A DNA stretch of 64,000 bases from Bacillota bacterium (lineage in GTDB: Bacteria; Bacillota; UBA994; UBA5500), in NCBI GenBank assembly GCA_023436245.1, contig JAEZJZ010000078.1, positions 1 through 64,000 on the forward strand, in the 5' to 3' direction. The notes under the pieces are model-generated. The model was not told the DNA's origin and made no database searches. It saw only the letters and a list, made by a program, of their open reading frames with translations. The position numbers and the translations under genes were made by a program. How positions within the stretch are numbered: the first letter of the stretch is position 1; every line of letters begins with the position of its first letter. Shown one piece after another: positions 12,092 to 21,877 of this stretch.

Positions 12092-12913
12092 GTGTCAGAG
12101 CAAGCGATTGGTCTCTTCGATTCCGGCATCGGTGGGCTGAGCGTCTTCTCCGAACTCCGCAGGCAGCTGCCAGACGAGGCGGCCATCTATTTTGCGGACA
12201 CCAAGCACATGCCTTACGGCTCCCGCACAACCGACGAGCTGCGGCGTCTAGTGTTCGCCATCCTCGACTGGTTGGTGGAACAAGAGGCTAAGCTTGTGAT
12301 CATGGCATGCAACACTTCATCTGCATGGACGCTCGACTTGGCCCGAAAACGCTATACAGTGCCCATTCTTGGCATGATTCAACCGACCGTTCGGGCGCTG
12401 GCCTGCTCCAGCCAAGAGAGCCTGGGTATCATTGCCACCGAAGCCACAGTCAGGAGCGGCAAGTACCCGGCGGAGTTACGGCGCGCCGGCTATACTGGAC
12501 AGGTCACCAGCCAATCTTGTCCACGCTTGGCTTCCCTGATTGAATCAGGCGCAGATCAAGCAGAGTTGGCGGCGGCAGTGGTTGAGTATTTGCAGCCGCT
12601 GAAGCAGGCCGAGGTCAAACGGTTGGTTCTGGCATGCACCCATTACCCCTTCGCCTCCGAGCAAGTTGCTGCCTATCTTGGCGGTCGGGTGGAGCTGATT
12701 AACCCGGCAGAGCATGTCGTCGCCGCGGCAAAGCAGCTGTTGGTTAGTCAGGGTCTGCTCAGCTCTAGTGGGGGTAAGCCAGAATATCACTTCTACACCA
12801 GTGGCAGTGTGCAGCAGTTTGAGCGGAGAGCAGCCCTGCTGCTGGGGGAGTCGGTCAGCGCTCGGCCCGCACGCTTTGTCTGTGAGGGCGAGTCGCTGCG
12901 CGTGGAAGCCTAG
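12092..12913 (+). CDS. murI: Glutamate racemase
   Basis: 273 aa. It interconverts L- and D-glutamate for peptidoglycan. The N-terminus is GLFDSGIGGLSV. The two catalytic cysteines are in MACNTSSA (Cys73) and LACTHYPF (Cys182), with ADTKHMPYG as the substrate loop. The GTG start has GGGAGGTG upstream. It is followed by gerM on the same strand, as in Bacillus. Confidence 0.96.
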   Translation: MSEQAIGLFDSGIGGLSVFSELRRQLPDEAAIYFADTKHMPYGSRTTDELRRLVFAILDWLVEQEAKLVIMACNTSSAWTLDLARKRYTVPILGMIQPTVRALACSSQESLGIIATEATVRSGKYPAELRRAGYTGQVTSQSCPRLASLIESGADQAELAAAVVEYLQPLKQAEVKRLVLACTHYPFASEQVAAYLGGRVELINPAEHVVAAAKQLLVSQGLLSSSGGKPEYHFYTSGSVQQFERRAALLLGESVSARPARFVCEGESLRVEA

Positions 12914-13085
12914 ACATCAGGGCCTATTGACATCCGAAGCCAATTGGACTGAGACTTGACGCCGCACGGTGGCCTTGGTGTTGCCAGAGTACTAGCAAGG
13001 CTTGGGCATAGCTGGACGAGTACGAGCATATCCTGTATTGCCCGGGGTGACAGCCTCGAGGCACGTATGCAAGGAGGTTCGTCCG

Positions 13086-14150
13086 TTGTACAAGAAGCTT
13101 GCCCTCACATCGCTCTTGTGTGTTCTGCTGCTCGCCTTCTCTGCCTGTTCGCTGATTTGGCCGCAGGAAGAGATCACGGATCTACCCGATGATGGGCCGG
13201 AACAGACGCCAATGGTTAACCAACCGACGGGCTCGTTTGTGCCGAGCGTCATTCCGACATCCGGGACCAATCAGGGGCTGCACACGGTCTACCTAATGGA
13301 TTTCCAGGGACGTTTCCTAGTTCCCTATGTGCTGGGGGTGGAGAACGCCGAGGGCATCGCCAAGGCGGTGCTGGCGCGCATGGTGGATAACCCTGAGAAT
13401 GCGAGCGCACTGGCTGGAACTGAGTTTCGGCTGCCACTGCCGGCCGGTACTGAGGTCTTGGGGATGACTATCCGGGACGGCCTGGGAGTGATAGATCTCA
13501 GCCCAGAGTTTCTCGAGTTTGCCGACGCCAAACACGAGCGCCTGGCCATTGACGCAGTACTCTATACGATGACCGAGTTTAGCACCATTGATCGGATTGA
13601 ACTCCGCGTGGCCGGTCATCCTATCGGCAAGCTGCCAAGTGGTCAACAACTGTCGGTAGTGCTGAGTCGTGCGGATCGCGATCTCAATCTGGAGGTGTCC
13701 AGCCGGGTCACCGATGTCAGTCTTGGCTCTAAAGTGCATCTCTACTTCTCCGCCTCCGGAGAAACCGGCGGCCTAGTCTACTTCGTGCCTGTGACCAGGG
13801 TTATACCGAACAATACGGACCAATTGACTGCAGCAGTGTTGGAGTTGCTCAGCGGCCCGTCCACGGAGAGTGGCCTGGTGGCCAACTTGCCGCAGACGGC
13901 TGAATTGCGCAGCGTCAGCATGTCTGGGGACACCGTTCATGTGGATTTCTCTTCCGGCCTCACTGGTTACGGCGGTGGCAGCACGGCTGAGCAGGCGATG
14001 ATCGGATCTCTCTTGCTCACCTTGACTGAGGTCGCCGGAGTCGAGAATGTGAAGATCACGATCGAGGGTCAGACTCCGAATCTACCGGAAGGCACTGACC
14101 TCAGTCGGCCGGTGTCCAGGCCGACCTTCGTCAACCCTTTCATCATTTAG
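13086..14150 (+). CDS. gerM: GerM-like lipoprotein with two GerMN domains
   Basis: 354 aa from a TTG start that follows AAGGAGG by 8 nt; the longer open frame has no signal peptide. The N-terminus has a hydrophobic segment ending AFSAC, a lipobox-like site with Cys21. Two GerMN repeats follow, roughly residues 65-180 and 205-335 (LVPYVLGVENAEG... and VYFVPVTRVIPNN...). GerM is needed for normal sporulation and germination in Bacillus and acts at the envelope. Synteny with murI and rph supports orthology. Confidence 0.88.
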   Translation: MYKKLALTSLLCVLLLAFSACSLIWPQEEITDLPDDGPEQTPMVNQPTGSFVPSVIPTSGTNQGLHTVYLMDFQGRFLVPYVLGVENAEGIAKAVLARMVDNPENASALAGTEFRLPLPAGTEVLGMTIRDGLGVIDLSPEFLEFADAKHERLAIDAVLYTMTEFSTIDRIELRVAGHPIGKLPSGQQLSVVLSRADRDLNLEVSSRVTDVSLGSKVHLYFSASGETGGLVYFVPVTRVIPNNTDQLTAAVLELLSGPSTESGLVANLPQTAELRSVSMSGDTVHVDFSSGLTGYGGGSTAEQAMIGSLLLTLTEVAGVENVKITIEGQTPNLPEGTDLSRPVSRPTFVNPFII

Positions 14151-14192
14151 GGCCAGCGTAGGTAATCATTCCCCAACTGTAGTAAACTAGAT

Positions 14193-14235
14193 AGCAGGTG
14201 GCGGCCGGAATGAGTCCCGTTGCCACCTGCTTTTT
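14193..14235 (+). terminator. Terminator between gerM and rph
   Basis: A 10-bp stem (agcaggtggc / gccacctgct) with an 18-nt loop is followed by TTTTT. It lies 36 nt upstream of the rph start. Confidence 0.75.
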
Positions 14236-14270
14236 CGACTTTTGCATTGGACAAGCAGAGGAGGTACCAT

Positions 14271-15047
14271 ATGACCAAGAGAGTTGACGGACGACAGCCA
14301 GACCAGCTTCGCCCCGTGGAAATTACCAGAGGCTTCATAAAACATGCAGAGGGCTCAGTTCTAATCACCGTCGGTGACACTAAAGTGATCTGCACAGCCT
14401 CCATCGAAGATAAAGTACCGCCCTTTCTGCGCAACTCCGGTACAGGCTGGATCACAGCCGAGTACTCGATGCTGCCGCGGGCGACATCCGTGCGCAACCA
14501 GCGCGAATCTGCCAAGGGAAAGATTGGTGGCAGGACCTATGAGATTCAGCGTCTGATCGGGCGATCCATGCGCTCGGTGGTGGACTTGCGGGCTCTGGGC
14601 GAAAAGACGATTTGGCTCGATTGTGATGTCATTCAGGCAGATGGCGGCACGCGTACCGCCAGCATCACCGGGGCTTTTGTTGCTTTGTGCGATGCCCTGC
14701 ACGTCCTGGTGGAGCAAAAGCAGGTGGCTTATCTGCCGATCACTGACTTCCTGGCCGCCACTAGCGTGGGGCTGGCAGCAGGCGTTCCCTTGCTTGACCT
14801 GAACTACATTGAGGACTCCAATATAGATGTGGACATGAACGTGGTGATGACCGGTAAGGGCGATTTCGTGGAAGTGCAGGGGACTGGCGAAGAGGCCACT
14901 TTCAGTCGCGAGCAGATGAACGATCTGCTCAACTTGGCTGGCGGCGGCATCGCTGAGCTAATTGCGCTGCAGCGGGCAGTTCTCGGCCCGATTGCCGATC
15001 TGGTGGGAGTGAAGGCAAATGCCAAAGATAGTTCTGGCCAGTCGTAA
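14271..15047 (+). CDS. rph: Ribonuclease PH
   Basis: 258 aa phosphorolytic 3'-5' exoribonuclease that trims tRNA 3' ends. ATG at 14271 follows GAGGAGG. Family motifs are [60 protein letters not shown], and [19 protein letters not shown]. Its 3' end overlaps rdgB by 29 nt, so the two are translationally coupled. Confidence 0.97.
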   Translation: MTKRVDGRQPDQLRPVEITRGFIKHAEGSVLITVGDTKVICTASIEDKVPPFLRNSGTGWITAEYSMLPRATSVRNQRESAKGKIGGRTYEIQRLIGRSMRSVVDLRALGEKTIWLDCDVIQADGGTRTASITGAFVALCDALHVLVEQKQVAYLPITDFLAATSVGLAAGVPLLDLNYIEDSNIDVDMNVVMTGKGDFVEVQGTGEEATFSREQMNDLLNLAGGGIAELIALQRAVLGPIADLVGVKANAKDSSGQS

Positions 15048-15615
15048 TCGCGGCAAGATCGCGGAGTTCACAGAACTGCTGCGGCCGCTCGGTTGGACGG
15101 TTGTCCCTCTGTCCGAGCTGGATGTGCCTGAGGTGGAAGAGGATGGAGAGACATTCTTCGACAACGCCAGGAAGAAGGCGGAAGTTGTTTGCGCTGCCAC
15201 CGGTCTGCCGACCATCGCTGATGACTCCGGCCTGGTGGTGCATTACCTGGGAGGTGCTCCCGGCGTGCGCTCCGCCCGGTTTGCCGAGCCGGATGCAAGC
15301 GACCAAAACAACAACCAGAAGCTGCTGCAGTCGCTGGCAGGCGTGCCGATGCGCAAACGGCAAGCGCACTTCACCGCTGTGCTAGCCTGGGCACGCCCCG
15401 ACCAACTCACCCGGTTGGTCGCCGGTCGCTGCTTCGGTTTCGTGACCAGCGAAGCGCGCGGAGAGCACGGCTTCGGTTATGACCCGCTGTTTCTGATTGA
15501 AGAGCAGGGCCTCACCCTGGCTGAGGTGGACATGAAGACGAAAAATCGCATCAGCCATCGCGCCAAGGCCACCGCCAGGCTGCTGCAGTTGCTGAGCGAA
15601 GAGGGCCACGAATGA
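15019..15615 (+). CDS. rdgB: dITP/XTP pyrophosphatase (non-canonical purine NTPase)
   Basis: 198 aa RdgB/HAM1-family enzyme that hydrolyses dITP, ITP and XTP. Motifs are [12 protein letters not shown] at the N-terminus, [19 protein letters not shown], and GFGYDPLFL. It starts inside rph. The rph-rdgB pair matches rph-ysnA in Bacillus. Confidence 0.95.
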   Translation: MPKIVLASRNRGKIAEFTELLRPLGWTVVPLSELDVPEVEEDGETFFDNARKKAEVVCAATGLPTIADDSGLVVHYLGGAPGVRSARFAEPDASDQNNNQKLLQSLAGVPMRKRQAHFTAVLAWARPDQLTRLVAGRCFGFVTSEARGEHGFGYDPLFLIEEQGLTLAEVDMKTKNRISHRAKATARLLQLLSEEGHE

Positions 15616-15622
15616 CATTCCC

Positions 15623-15651
15623 TTGTTTTCAGTGGCCCGCCACGGTATAAT
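15623..15651 (+). promoter_or_regulatory. Promoter of tRNA-Arg(TCT)
   Basis: TTGTTT (15623-15628), a 17-bp spacer, then TATAAT (15646-15651), ending 18 nt before the tRNA. Confidence 0.7.
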
Positions 15652-15669
15652 ATTATCTGCCGATTCAAT

Positions 15670-15746
<77 letters not shown>

Positions 15747-15756
15747 TAGAAAACGT

Positions 15757-15783
15757 AAGCCCCGCAGGCCTTGCGGGGCTTCT
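15757..15783 (+). terminator. Terminator of tRNA-Arg(TCT)
   Basis: A 10-bp stem (aagccccgca / tgcggggctt) followed by a short T-rich stretch. Confidence 0.75.
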
Positions 15784-15854
15784 TGCTGAAGTCTGCACGG
15801 TGGGATGGATCCGCGCCTATCGTAACTCTGGAGGTATGAGCCAGGATGTTCCTC

Positions 15855-15883
15855 TTGCTAGTTGCCTAGTCCTGTGCTAGAAT
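15855..15883 (+). promoter_or_regulatory. Promoter of the tRNA-His/tRNA-Arg unit
   Basis: TTGCTA, a 17-bp spacer, then TAGAAT with an extended TGC immediately upstream. Confidence 0.65.
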
Positions 15884-15908
15884 AACTCTTGCGTCAAAAC
15901 GCGAACAT

Positions 15909-15986
15909 GGTGGATGTAGCTCAGTTGGTTAGAGCACCAGATTGTGGCTCTGGGGGCCGTGGGTTCGAGTCCCATCATCCACCCCA
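15909..15986 (+). tRNA. tRNA-His (anticodon GTG), CCA encoded
   Basis: Acceptor gtggatg / catccac, anticodon loop TTGTGGC, T-arm GGGTTCGAGTCCC. The base before the acceptor is G and the discriminator is C, giving the G-1:C73 pair diagnostic of tRNA-His. CCA is encoded. Confidence 0.95.
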
Positions 15987-15998
15987 TTTTGCTTGTGA

Positions 15999-16075
15999 GC
16001 GCCCGTAGCTCAGCTGGATAGAGTAACGGACTACGAATCCGGTGGTCGCAGGTTCGAATCCTGCCGGGCGCGCCA
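15999..16075 (+). tRNA. tRNA-Arg (anticodon ACG), CCA encoded
   Basis: Acceptor gcgcccg / cgggcgc, anticodon loop CTACGAA, T-arm AGGTTCGAATCCT, encoded CCA. The ACG anticodon is normally deaminated to ICG to read CGN codons. It lies 12 nt after tRNA-His and is co-transcribed with it. Confidence 0.95.
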
Positions 16076-16086
16076 TTGATCTCTTA

Positions 16087-16118
16087 CCTGCATTCCGATG
16101 ATCGGAATGCAGGTTTTT
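16087..16118 (+). terminator. Terminator of the tRNA-His/tRNA-Arg unit
   Basis: A long stem (cctgcattccg / cggaatgcagg with a tiny loop) is followed by TTTTT. Confidence 0.85.
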
Positions 16119-16274
16119 GCTGTCTGCATTTGTGGCTCGCTTCACCGCGCCTGTTGTCGGTCGGCGATGCTACAGTCCGGGGCAGTTGCGCTGTTTTGAG
16201 CCTCGTGCCTTTGCCCCCGGCTGCACTATCCCACGTGGCGCCCGTATCGGCAGGCTAAACCCTCACAAACCTGC

Positions 16275-16303
16275 TTGACAACATTTCAGGCATGTCCTAA
16301 AAT
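16275..16303 (+). promoter_or_regulatory. Promoter of tRNA-Gly
   Basis: A consensus TTGACA (16275-16280), 17 bp, TAAAAT (16298-16303), 12 nt upstream of the tRNA. Confidence 0.8.
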
Positions 16304-16315
16304 AAGTTCTGTCAA

Positions 16316-16390
16316 GCGGAAGTAGCTCAGCGGTAGAGCATCGCCTTGCCAAGGCGAGGGTCGCGAGTTCGAATCTCGTCTTCCGCTCCA
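16316..16390 (+). tRNA. tRNA-Gly (anticodon GCC), CCA encoded
   Basis: Acceptor gcggaag / cttccgc, D-loop AGCTCAGCGGTAGAG, anticodon loop TTGCCAA, T-arm CGAGTTCGAATCTCG, discriminator T and encoded CCA. Confidence 0.96.
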
Positions 16391-16402
16391 CTTTGTGACT
16401 AG

Positions 16403-16426
16403 GCTTGCCTTGCGGCAAGCTTTTTT
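16403..16426 (+). terminator. Terminator of tRNA-Gly
   Basis: A 7-bp stem (gcttgcc / ggcaagc) with a TTGC loop and a TTTTTT tail. Confidence 0.85.
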
Positions 16427-16524
16427 GCTGCTTCTTGGTTTAGTCCCGTTGGTGGCGGTGAAGAATTGTAGAAGACGGTGCACGCCCGGTTGTTGTGATG
16501 GTTTGTGCGTTTTTTGTTCTATGG

Positions 16525-16530
16525 TATAAT
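16525..16530 (+). promoter_or_regulatory. Extended -10 promoter of tig
   Basis: TGG-TATAAT lies about 112 nt upstream of tig, with a weak -35 (TTGTGC, 16-bp spacing). The leader between it and tig shows no recognised riboswitch. Confidence 0.55.
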
Positions 16531-16642
16531 GTACTGGTTATTAAGGAGGCGCCATGTGTTTTCCGTGCGTGAAAGCACTGCGCTGCCGGGGACGCAAGCC
16601 ATTTAGGGGCTTTGGTCCGAGCTAGGAGGAGGAAGGCAAACG

Positions 16643-17992
16643 ATGAAGTTTGAAGTGCAGAAGTTAGACGGGAATAAAGTACAGGTACGGGTAGAAGTTG
16701 ACGAGGCGGGTGTAGCCGAAGCCCTGCAACAATCCTACAAAAAGGTAGTCAAGAATGTGAACGTGCCAGGATTCCGTAAGGGCAAAGTGCCGCGGGTTAT
16801 TCTGGAACGGCGTTATGGAGTCGAGGTCCTCTATGATGAAGCTATGGATATTCTCTTGCCGCAGGCCTTTCAGGCTGCTCTTGATGAGACCAAGCTGGAG
16901 TCCATCGATCGCCCGGAAGTTGATGTGCAGGTTTTCGAGCAGGGCAAGCCGGCGGTCTTTCAGTTCGTGATTCAGACTCCCCCCGAAGTTGAGTTGGGTG
17001 AGTATCTCGGGGTTGAGGTGGAGCAGCCAACCTTCCCCGTGACCGAGCCAGAGGTCGAGCAGCAGCTGCAGAATCTGCGGGAACAGCATGCTCGCTTGGT
17101 GGAGTCTAGTGAAGAAGCTGCTGCCGATCAGGACTATGTCACTCTCGATTACGAGGGATTCATTGATGGTGTGGCTTTCCCTGGTGGACAGGCCAACGAT
17201 CACTCTCTGCAGATCGGCTCAGGTACGTTTATTCCGGGCTTCGAGCAGCAGTTGATTGGCCTGAATCGCGGTCAGTCGGCAGAGGTGAACGTCACGTTCC
17301 CGGAAGACTACCACAATGCTGAACTTGCCGGCAAGCCGGCGGTGTTTCAGGTGACTATCAAAGACATCAAGCGCAAGGAGATTCCCGAGCTGAACGACGA
17401 TTTCGCAGCCGAGGTCAGCGAGCATGGCACGCTGGAGGAATTGCGCGCAGAGACGCAGAATAAACTAGAGAAGGCCGCTGCTGAGCGGGAGAAGAATGCG
17501 CTGGAGAACAACCTGGTGAAGACCGTCGTGCAGAACGCTAAGGTCGACGTGCCAGCCGTGATGATCGACCGCGAAGTCAACGAGATGATCGAGGAACTGA
17601 GCTTCAATCTTTCTCGTCAGGGGTTCCCGGCCGAGTTTGCCCGCGAATACATTAATGGCAGGATCGATGCCATCCGCGCTGATTATCGGGATACGGCCGC
17701 CGAGCGAGTGAAGACGAGGCTGGTGCTGAAGAAAGTGGCAGAAGTAATGGATGTTTCCGTGACCGATGCCGAGTTGGATCAAAAGATTGAGGAACTGGCA
17801 GCGCTCTATCACGAGGATGCAGCGGCTGTGCGCAGCTCACTGCAGGATGGCGGTCAACTCGATTCCATGCGCGAGAGCTTGATCACCGAGAAGACCGTTG
17901 GACTGTTATTGGCGGACGCCAAGCCGGTAGCGCCCAAAGAGCAGCCGGAGACTCCGGAAGTTACTGAAGCTACGGAGACGGTCAGCGAGTAA
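16643..17992 (+). CDS. tig: Trigger factor (ribosome-associated chaperone, PPIase)
   Basis: 449 aa. The N-terminal ribosome-binding domain has the signature PGFRKGKVP (residues 42-50). A central FKBP-type PPIase domain (about 150-245) has VTLDYEGFIDG and FIPGFEQQLIG. A helical C-terminal chaperone domain follows, with an acidic tail. It binds nascent chains at the ribosome exit. ATG at 16643 follows AGGAGGAGG. It heads the tig-clpP-clpX-lonB-lon-engB series. Confidence 0.97.
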   Translation: MKFEVQKLDGNKVQVRVEVDEAGVAEALQQSYKKVVKNVNVPGFRKGKVPRVILERRYGVEVLYDEAMDILLPQAFQAALDETKLESIDRPEVDVQVFEQGKPAVFQFVIQTPPEVELGEYLGVEVEQPTFPVTEPEVEQQLQNLREQHARLVESSEEAAADQDYVTLDYEGFIDGVAFPGGQANDHSLQIGSGTFIPGFEQQLIGLNRGQSAEVNVTFPEDYHNAELAGKPAVFQVTIKDIKRKEIPELNDDFAAEVSEHGTLEELRAETQNKLEKAAAEREKNALENNLVKTVVQNAKVDVPAVMIDREVNEMIEELSFNLSRQGFPAEFAREYINGRIDAIRADYRDTAAERVKTRLVLKKVAEVMDVSVTDAELDQKIEELAALYHEDAAAVRSSLQDGGQLDSMRESLITEKTVGLLLADAKPVAPKEQPETPEVTEATETVSE

Positions 17993-18027
17993 GTTCTGTA
18001 GACTCATTTCCACACAGGTTAGCAGCG

Positions 18028-18052
18028 CAGGCCAAGTGAAGAACTTGGCCTG
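18028..18052 (+). terminator. Hairpin after tig
   Basis: A 10-bp stem (caggccaagt / acttggcctg) lies 36 nt after the tig stop. It lacks a T-tract, so it may be a weak terminator or a 3'-end stabiliser. Confidence 0.5.
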
Positions 18053-18072
18053 ACTAGTCTAGTCAGCAATAT

Positions 18073-18140
18073 CCAGCAGTACTACGTACTGCTGGCGCAA
18101 CAATCGCTTTCATTTAAGATCGCAGTACTACGTACTGCTG
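18073..18140 (+). repeat. Dispersed double-hairpin repeat, copy E (clpP leader)
   Basis: Two hairpins share the same arms: ccagcagtac / gtactgctgg (18073-18095) and gcagtac / gtactgc (18122-18138). They flank the family core AATCGCTTTCATTTAAGATCGC. The second hairpin ends 2 nt before the clpP Shine-Dalgarno AGGAGG (18141-18146). Confidence 0.75.
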
Positions 18141-18154
18141 AGGAGGTTGTCTTG

Positions 18155-18739
18155 ATGAGCCTGATTCCAATGGTCGTTGAACAAACCAGTCGCGGGGAAC
18201 GCAGCTACGACATCTATTCACGCCTGTTGAAAGAGCGGATCATCATGCTTGGTTCGCCTATCGACGATCACGTAGCCAACTTGATTGTTGCTCAGTTGCT
18301 CTATCTGGAAAGCGAAGATCCAGAGAAGGACATCAGCATCTACATCAACAGCCCAGGCGGCTCGATCGATGCCGGGTTGGCCATCTACGACACCATGCAG
18401 CACGTGAAACCTGATGTGCGCACAATCTGCGTCGGTATGGCTGCCAGCATGGCTTCCGTACTCCTGGCCGCCGGTGCCGCGAAGAAGCGTGCTGTGCTGC
18501 CTAATGCTCGGATAATGATCCACCAGCCGCTTGGCGGAGTGCAGGGCCAAGCCGCTGACATTGAGATTGAGGCCAAAGAAATCTTGCGCATCCGGGACAC
18601 TATCAATCGCATTTATGTCCATCATACTGGGCAGGCACTGGAGAAGATCGCTCGGGATGTCGATCGCAACCTCTGGATGGACTCCCAAGCCGCAGTGCAG
18701 TATGGTATCGCGGATGAGGTCCTGGTCCGTCGCAAGTAG
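18155..18739 (+). CDS. clpP: ATP-dependent Clp protease proteolytic subunit
   Basis: 194 aa serine protease that forms the tetradecameric chamber used by ClpX. The catalytic triad is Ser98 in GMAASMAS, His123 in MIHQPLGG, and Asp in the ARDVDRN motif near residue 170. The N-terminus is short, without a long propeptide. ATG at 18155 has AGGAGG 8 nt upstream. It lies between tig and clpX, whereas B. subtilis keeps clpP elsewhere. Confidence 0.97.
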   Translation: MSLIPMVVEQTSRGERSYDIYSRLLKERIIMLGSPIDDHVANLIVAQLLYLESEDPEKDISIYINSPGGSIDAGLAIYDTMQHVKPDVRTICVGMAASMASVLLAAGAAKKRAVLPNARIMIHQPLGGVQGQAADIEIEAKEILRIRDTINRIYVHHTGQALEKIARDVDRNLWMDSQAAVQYGIADEVLVRRK

Positions 18740-18759
18740 GTCCGGAAAGTAGGTGAAGC

Positions 18760-20016
18760 ATGCTAAAGTTCGACGATAAGAACGTCGTGAAGTGCTCGTT
18801 CTGTGGTAAATCGCAGGACCAGGTGAAGAAACTGGTGGCTGGCCCTGGTGTCTACATCTGCGATGAGTGCATCGAGTTGTGCATGGAGATCGTGGAGGAA
18901 GAAACACACCAGGAAGCCGAGATGGATCTGAAGGAGATTCCGAAACCGCGCGAGATCAAGGATTTTCTCGATCAATGGGTGATCGGACAGGAAGACGCCA
19001 AGAAGATTCTCTCTGTCGCCGTCTACAATCATTACAAGCGCATCTACAGCGGGTCCTCTCGCAGCGATGAAGTGGAACTGCAGAAGAGCAATATTATGCT
19101 GGTCGGACCGACCGGAGTGGGCAAGACCTATCTGGCTCAGAATCTGGCTCGCATTCTCAATGTGCCGTTCGCCATCGCTGATGCCACCTCTCTGACGGAA
19201 GCCGGCTATGTGGGCGAGGATGTGGAGAACATCCTACTGAAGCTGATTCAGGCTGCCGATTATGATGTCGAGCGTGCCGAAAAGGGCATCGTCTACATCG
19301 ATGAGATTGACAAGATCGCCCGCAAGTCGGAGAACCCCTCCATTACTCGCGATGTCTCCGGAGAGGGCGTGCAGCAGGCATTGCTGAAAATTCTGGAAGG
19401 CACTGTTGCCAGTGTACCGCCACAGGGCGGTCGGAAGCATCCGCACCAGGAGTTCATTCAGATCGACACAACCAACATTCTCTTCATCTGCGGTGGAGCG
19501 TTTGATGGCGTGGAGAAGATTATCCAGAACCGCATCGGTCAGAAGGTGATGGGCTTCGGCGCCGAGGTGAAAGGCAAGCAGGAGCAGCAGGTGGGCGAGA
19601 TTCTACGCCATATCCTGCCTGGCGACTTGCTCAAGTTTGGCCTGATTCCGGAGTTTGTCGGCCGTATCCCGGTAGTCGCCACCCTGGAGAACTTGGATGA
19701 AGCAGCCTTGGTCCGGGTGTTGACTGAGCCCAAGAACGCGTTGACCAAGCAATATCAGCGCATGTTCGACATGGACGGGGTACAGCTCGAGTTCAAGGAC
19801 GAGGCCTTGCATGAGATTGCTGTGGAAGCAATCAAGCGCAACACCGGTGCTCGCGGACTGCGGGCGATCATGGAGAAAACCATGCTGGAAGTGATGTTCG
19901 ACATTCCGTCCCGCACGGATATCAAGAAGTGCGTGGTCACCCGGGAGTCGATCCTCAACCAGGAACCACCGCTCCTGATTACCGGTCAACGGAAGAAAAA
20001 ACAGGATAGCGCATAG
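18760..20016 (+). CDS. clpX: ATP-dependent Clp protease ATP-binding subunit ClpX
   Basis: 418 aa AAA+ unfoldase. The zinc-binding domain has CSFC (Cys12, Cys15) and CDEC (Cys34, Cys37). Walker A is GPTGVGKT (116-123), Walker B is [11 protein letters not shown], and the pore loop is GYVGED. It starts 20 bp after clpP and is probably co-transcribed with it. It feeds unfolded substrates to ClpP. Confidence 0.98.
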   Translation: MLKFDDKNVVKCSFCGKSQDQVKKLVAGPGVYICDECIELCMEIVEEETHQEAEMDLKEIPKPREIKDFLDQWVIGQEDAKKILSVAVYNHYKRIYSGSSRSDEVELQKSNIMLVGPTGVGKTYLAQNLARILNVPFAIADATSLTEAGYVGEDVENILLKLIQAADYDVERAEKGIVYIDEIDKIARKSENPSITRDVSGEGVQQALLKILEGTVASVPPQGGRKHPHQEFIQIDTTNILFICGGAFDGVEKIIQNRIGQKVMGFGAEVKGKQEQQVGEILRHILPGDLLKFGLIPEFVGRIPVVATLENLDEAALVRVLTEPKNALTKQYQRMFDMDGVQLEFKDEALHEIAVEAIKRNTGARGLRAIMEKTMLEVMFDIPSRTDIKKCVVTRESILNQEPPLLITGQRKKKQDSA

Positions 20017-20023
20017 TTTCCAT

Positions 20024-20052
20024 CAGGACCGCGGGTGACCGCGGTCCTGTTT
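20024..20052 (+). terminator. Terminator of clpPX
   Basis: An 11-bp stem (caggaccgcgg / ccgcggtcctg) with a GTGA loop, followed by TTTA. Confidence 0.7.
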
Positions 20053-20239
20053 ATTCCCCGTGAAATATACAGGAAAATGTAGGATAGCCCTCACCCACCG
20101 CGTCAATACTTAAGATAGAACCCGACAAGCGTGAATCGTCCTGCCGAGCGAGCATCATCAGCTTCGCTCGAGGGCGGCTCTGTCACGGCGGCAAGCCGCT
20201 TCGTCTTGAGTGGGCAGAACTGTTGGAAAAGGATGGTGG

Positions 20240-21877
20240 ATGATGGGCCTTTCCGGAGCGATTACGATCATTCAAGTCTTCTTTGCTATCGTCATTGGGC
20301 TGTACTTCTGGAATCTGCTGCGCACGCAGCAAGGCAACCGCGTGGCCGTGGAGAAGGAGTCGCGCAAAGAACTGGACAAGCTGCAGCGCATGCGGCAGGT
20401 TTCTCTGACGGAGCCGCTGTCGGAAAAGACCCGTCCGGCTAGGTTTGAGGACATCGTCGGTCAGGCAGAGGGGCTGCGGGCACTTAGGGCAGCTCTTTGC
20501 AGCAGCAATCCGCAGCACGTGATCATCTATGGTCCTCCTGGTATCGGCAAGACAGCCGCCGCCCGGCTGGTGCTGGAAGAGGCCAAGAGAACGCCCGGCT
20601 CTCCCTTTGGGCCGGACGCCAGGTTTGTGGAAGTGGACGCCACTACCGCCCGCTTTGACGAACGCGGGATTGCCGATCCGATCATTGGTTCCGTGCATGA
20701 CCCGATCTATCAGGGTGCAGGAGCCATGGGCGTCGCGGGTATCCCCCAGCCAAAACCAGGCGCGGTGACCAAGGCGCATGGCGGGGTGTTGTTCATAGAT
20801 GAGATTGGTGAACTGCATCCGGTGCAGATGAACAAACTACTCAAGGTGCTCGAGGACCGCAAGGTTTTCCTGGAGAGCGCCTACTACAGTTCGGAGGACA
20901 GCAATATCCCTCAACACGTTCACAACATCTTTCAGCACGGGTTGCCGGCCGATTTTCGGTTGGTCGGGGCCACCACCCGTCTGCCGGAGGAGATCTCTCC
21001 CGCCATCCGCTCACGCTGTCTGGAGATCTTCTTCCGCCCGTTGCTGGCAGATGAGATCGGCCAGATCGCCCGCGTCGCCGCCCGGAAGATCAACGTGTCC
21101 TTGCCGGCAGATGCCGAGCAAGTGGTGAGGAGCTACGCACAAAACGGCCGTGAGGTGGTGAACATCCTGCAGATTGCAGCCGGCATTGCCACTGGCGAGG
21201 GCCGTCAGCACCTGACGCGAGAGGACTTGGAGTGGGTGGTAAACAGCACCCAGTGCTCGCCGCGCCTGGAGCGCAAGATTCCGGCGGATCCCCAGGTGGG
21301 GCTGGCTAATGGGTTGGCCGTCACCGGCCCGAACATGGGCACGCTGCTGGAGGTGGAGGTTGCCGCTATTCCGGTTGGGCAGAAGCAGGGGCGCATCACG
21401 GTGACCGGGGTGGTGGACGAAGAGGAAATAGGAGACTCCCGACACGTGATCAGGCGCAAGAGCATGGCCAAGGATTCGGTGCAGAATGTCCTGACCACGC
21501 TCCGGCGGGTGATGGAATATGACCCGCAGGACTATGACATTCATGTCAATTTCCCTGGCGGCACGCCGGTAGATGGGCCGTCAGCCGGCGTGACCATGGC
21601 AGTGGCTATCTATTCAGCCTTTACTGGTCGACCAGTAGACAACCGGGTGGCCATGACTGGCGAAATCTCCATCCGGGGGCTGATCAAACCAGTGGGCGGA
21701 GTGGTGTCGAAGGTGGAAGCAGCCAGGCAGGCTGGGTGCAATCGGGTGTTGGTGCCAGAGGAAAACTACCAGGAGATGTTTCGGCAGTTGCCGATCGAAG
21801 TGATTCCGATCAGACGGTTGGAAGAGGCATTGCAGCACGCACTACTCAGTCGCCAGGTGCTGACAGCATCGTCCTAA
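20240..21877 (+). CDS. lonB: LonB, membrane-anchored sporulation-type Lon protease
   Basis: 545 aa. The N-terminal hydrophobic segment IIQVFFAIVIGLYFWNLL anchors it in the membrane. It lacks the Lon substrate-binding N-domain. Walker A is GPPGIGKTAAAR and Walker B is GVLFIDEIGEL. The protease domain has Ser in DGPSAGVTMA and Lys in VGGVVSKVEAA. It closely resembles B. subtilis LonB, which is made in the forespore under sigma-F. The start (20240 or 20243) was chosen by LonB alignment; the longer frame adds residues not seen in the family. Confidence 0.93.
   Translation: MMGLSGAITIIQVFFAIVIGLYFWNLLRTQQGNRVAVEKESRKELDKLQRMRQVSLTEPLSEKTRPARFEDIVGQAEGLRALRAALCSSNPQHVIIYGPPGIGKTAAARLVLEEAKRTPGSPFGPDARFVEVDATTARFDERGIADPIIGSVHDPIYQGAGAMGVAGIPQPKPGAVTKAHGGVLFIDEIGELHPVQMNKLLKVLEDRKVFLESAYYSSEDSNIPQHVHNIFQHGLPADFRLVGATTRLPEEISPAIRSRCLEIFFRPLLADEIGQIARVAARKINVSLPADAEQVVRSYAQNGREVVNILQIAAGIATGEGRQHLTREDLEWVVNSTQCSPRLERKIPADPQVGLANGLAVTGPNMGTLLEVEVAAIPVGQKQGRITVTGVVDEEEIGDSRHVIRRKSMAKDSVQNVLTTLRRVMEYDPQDYDIHVNFPGGTPVDGPSAGVTMAVAIYSAFTGRPVDNRVAMTGEISIRGLIKPVGGVVSKVEAARQAGCNRVLVPEENYQEMFRQLPIEVIPIRRLEEALQHALLSRQVLTASS

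Noticed and set aside
12944..12960. 17-nt match in inverted orientation to 57622-57638 (GTCAAGTCTCAGTCCAA)
   Set aside because: One match of this length is near the chance level for a window this size, and the flanks do not align.
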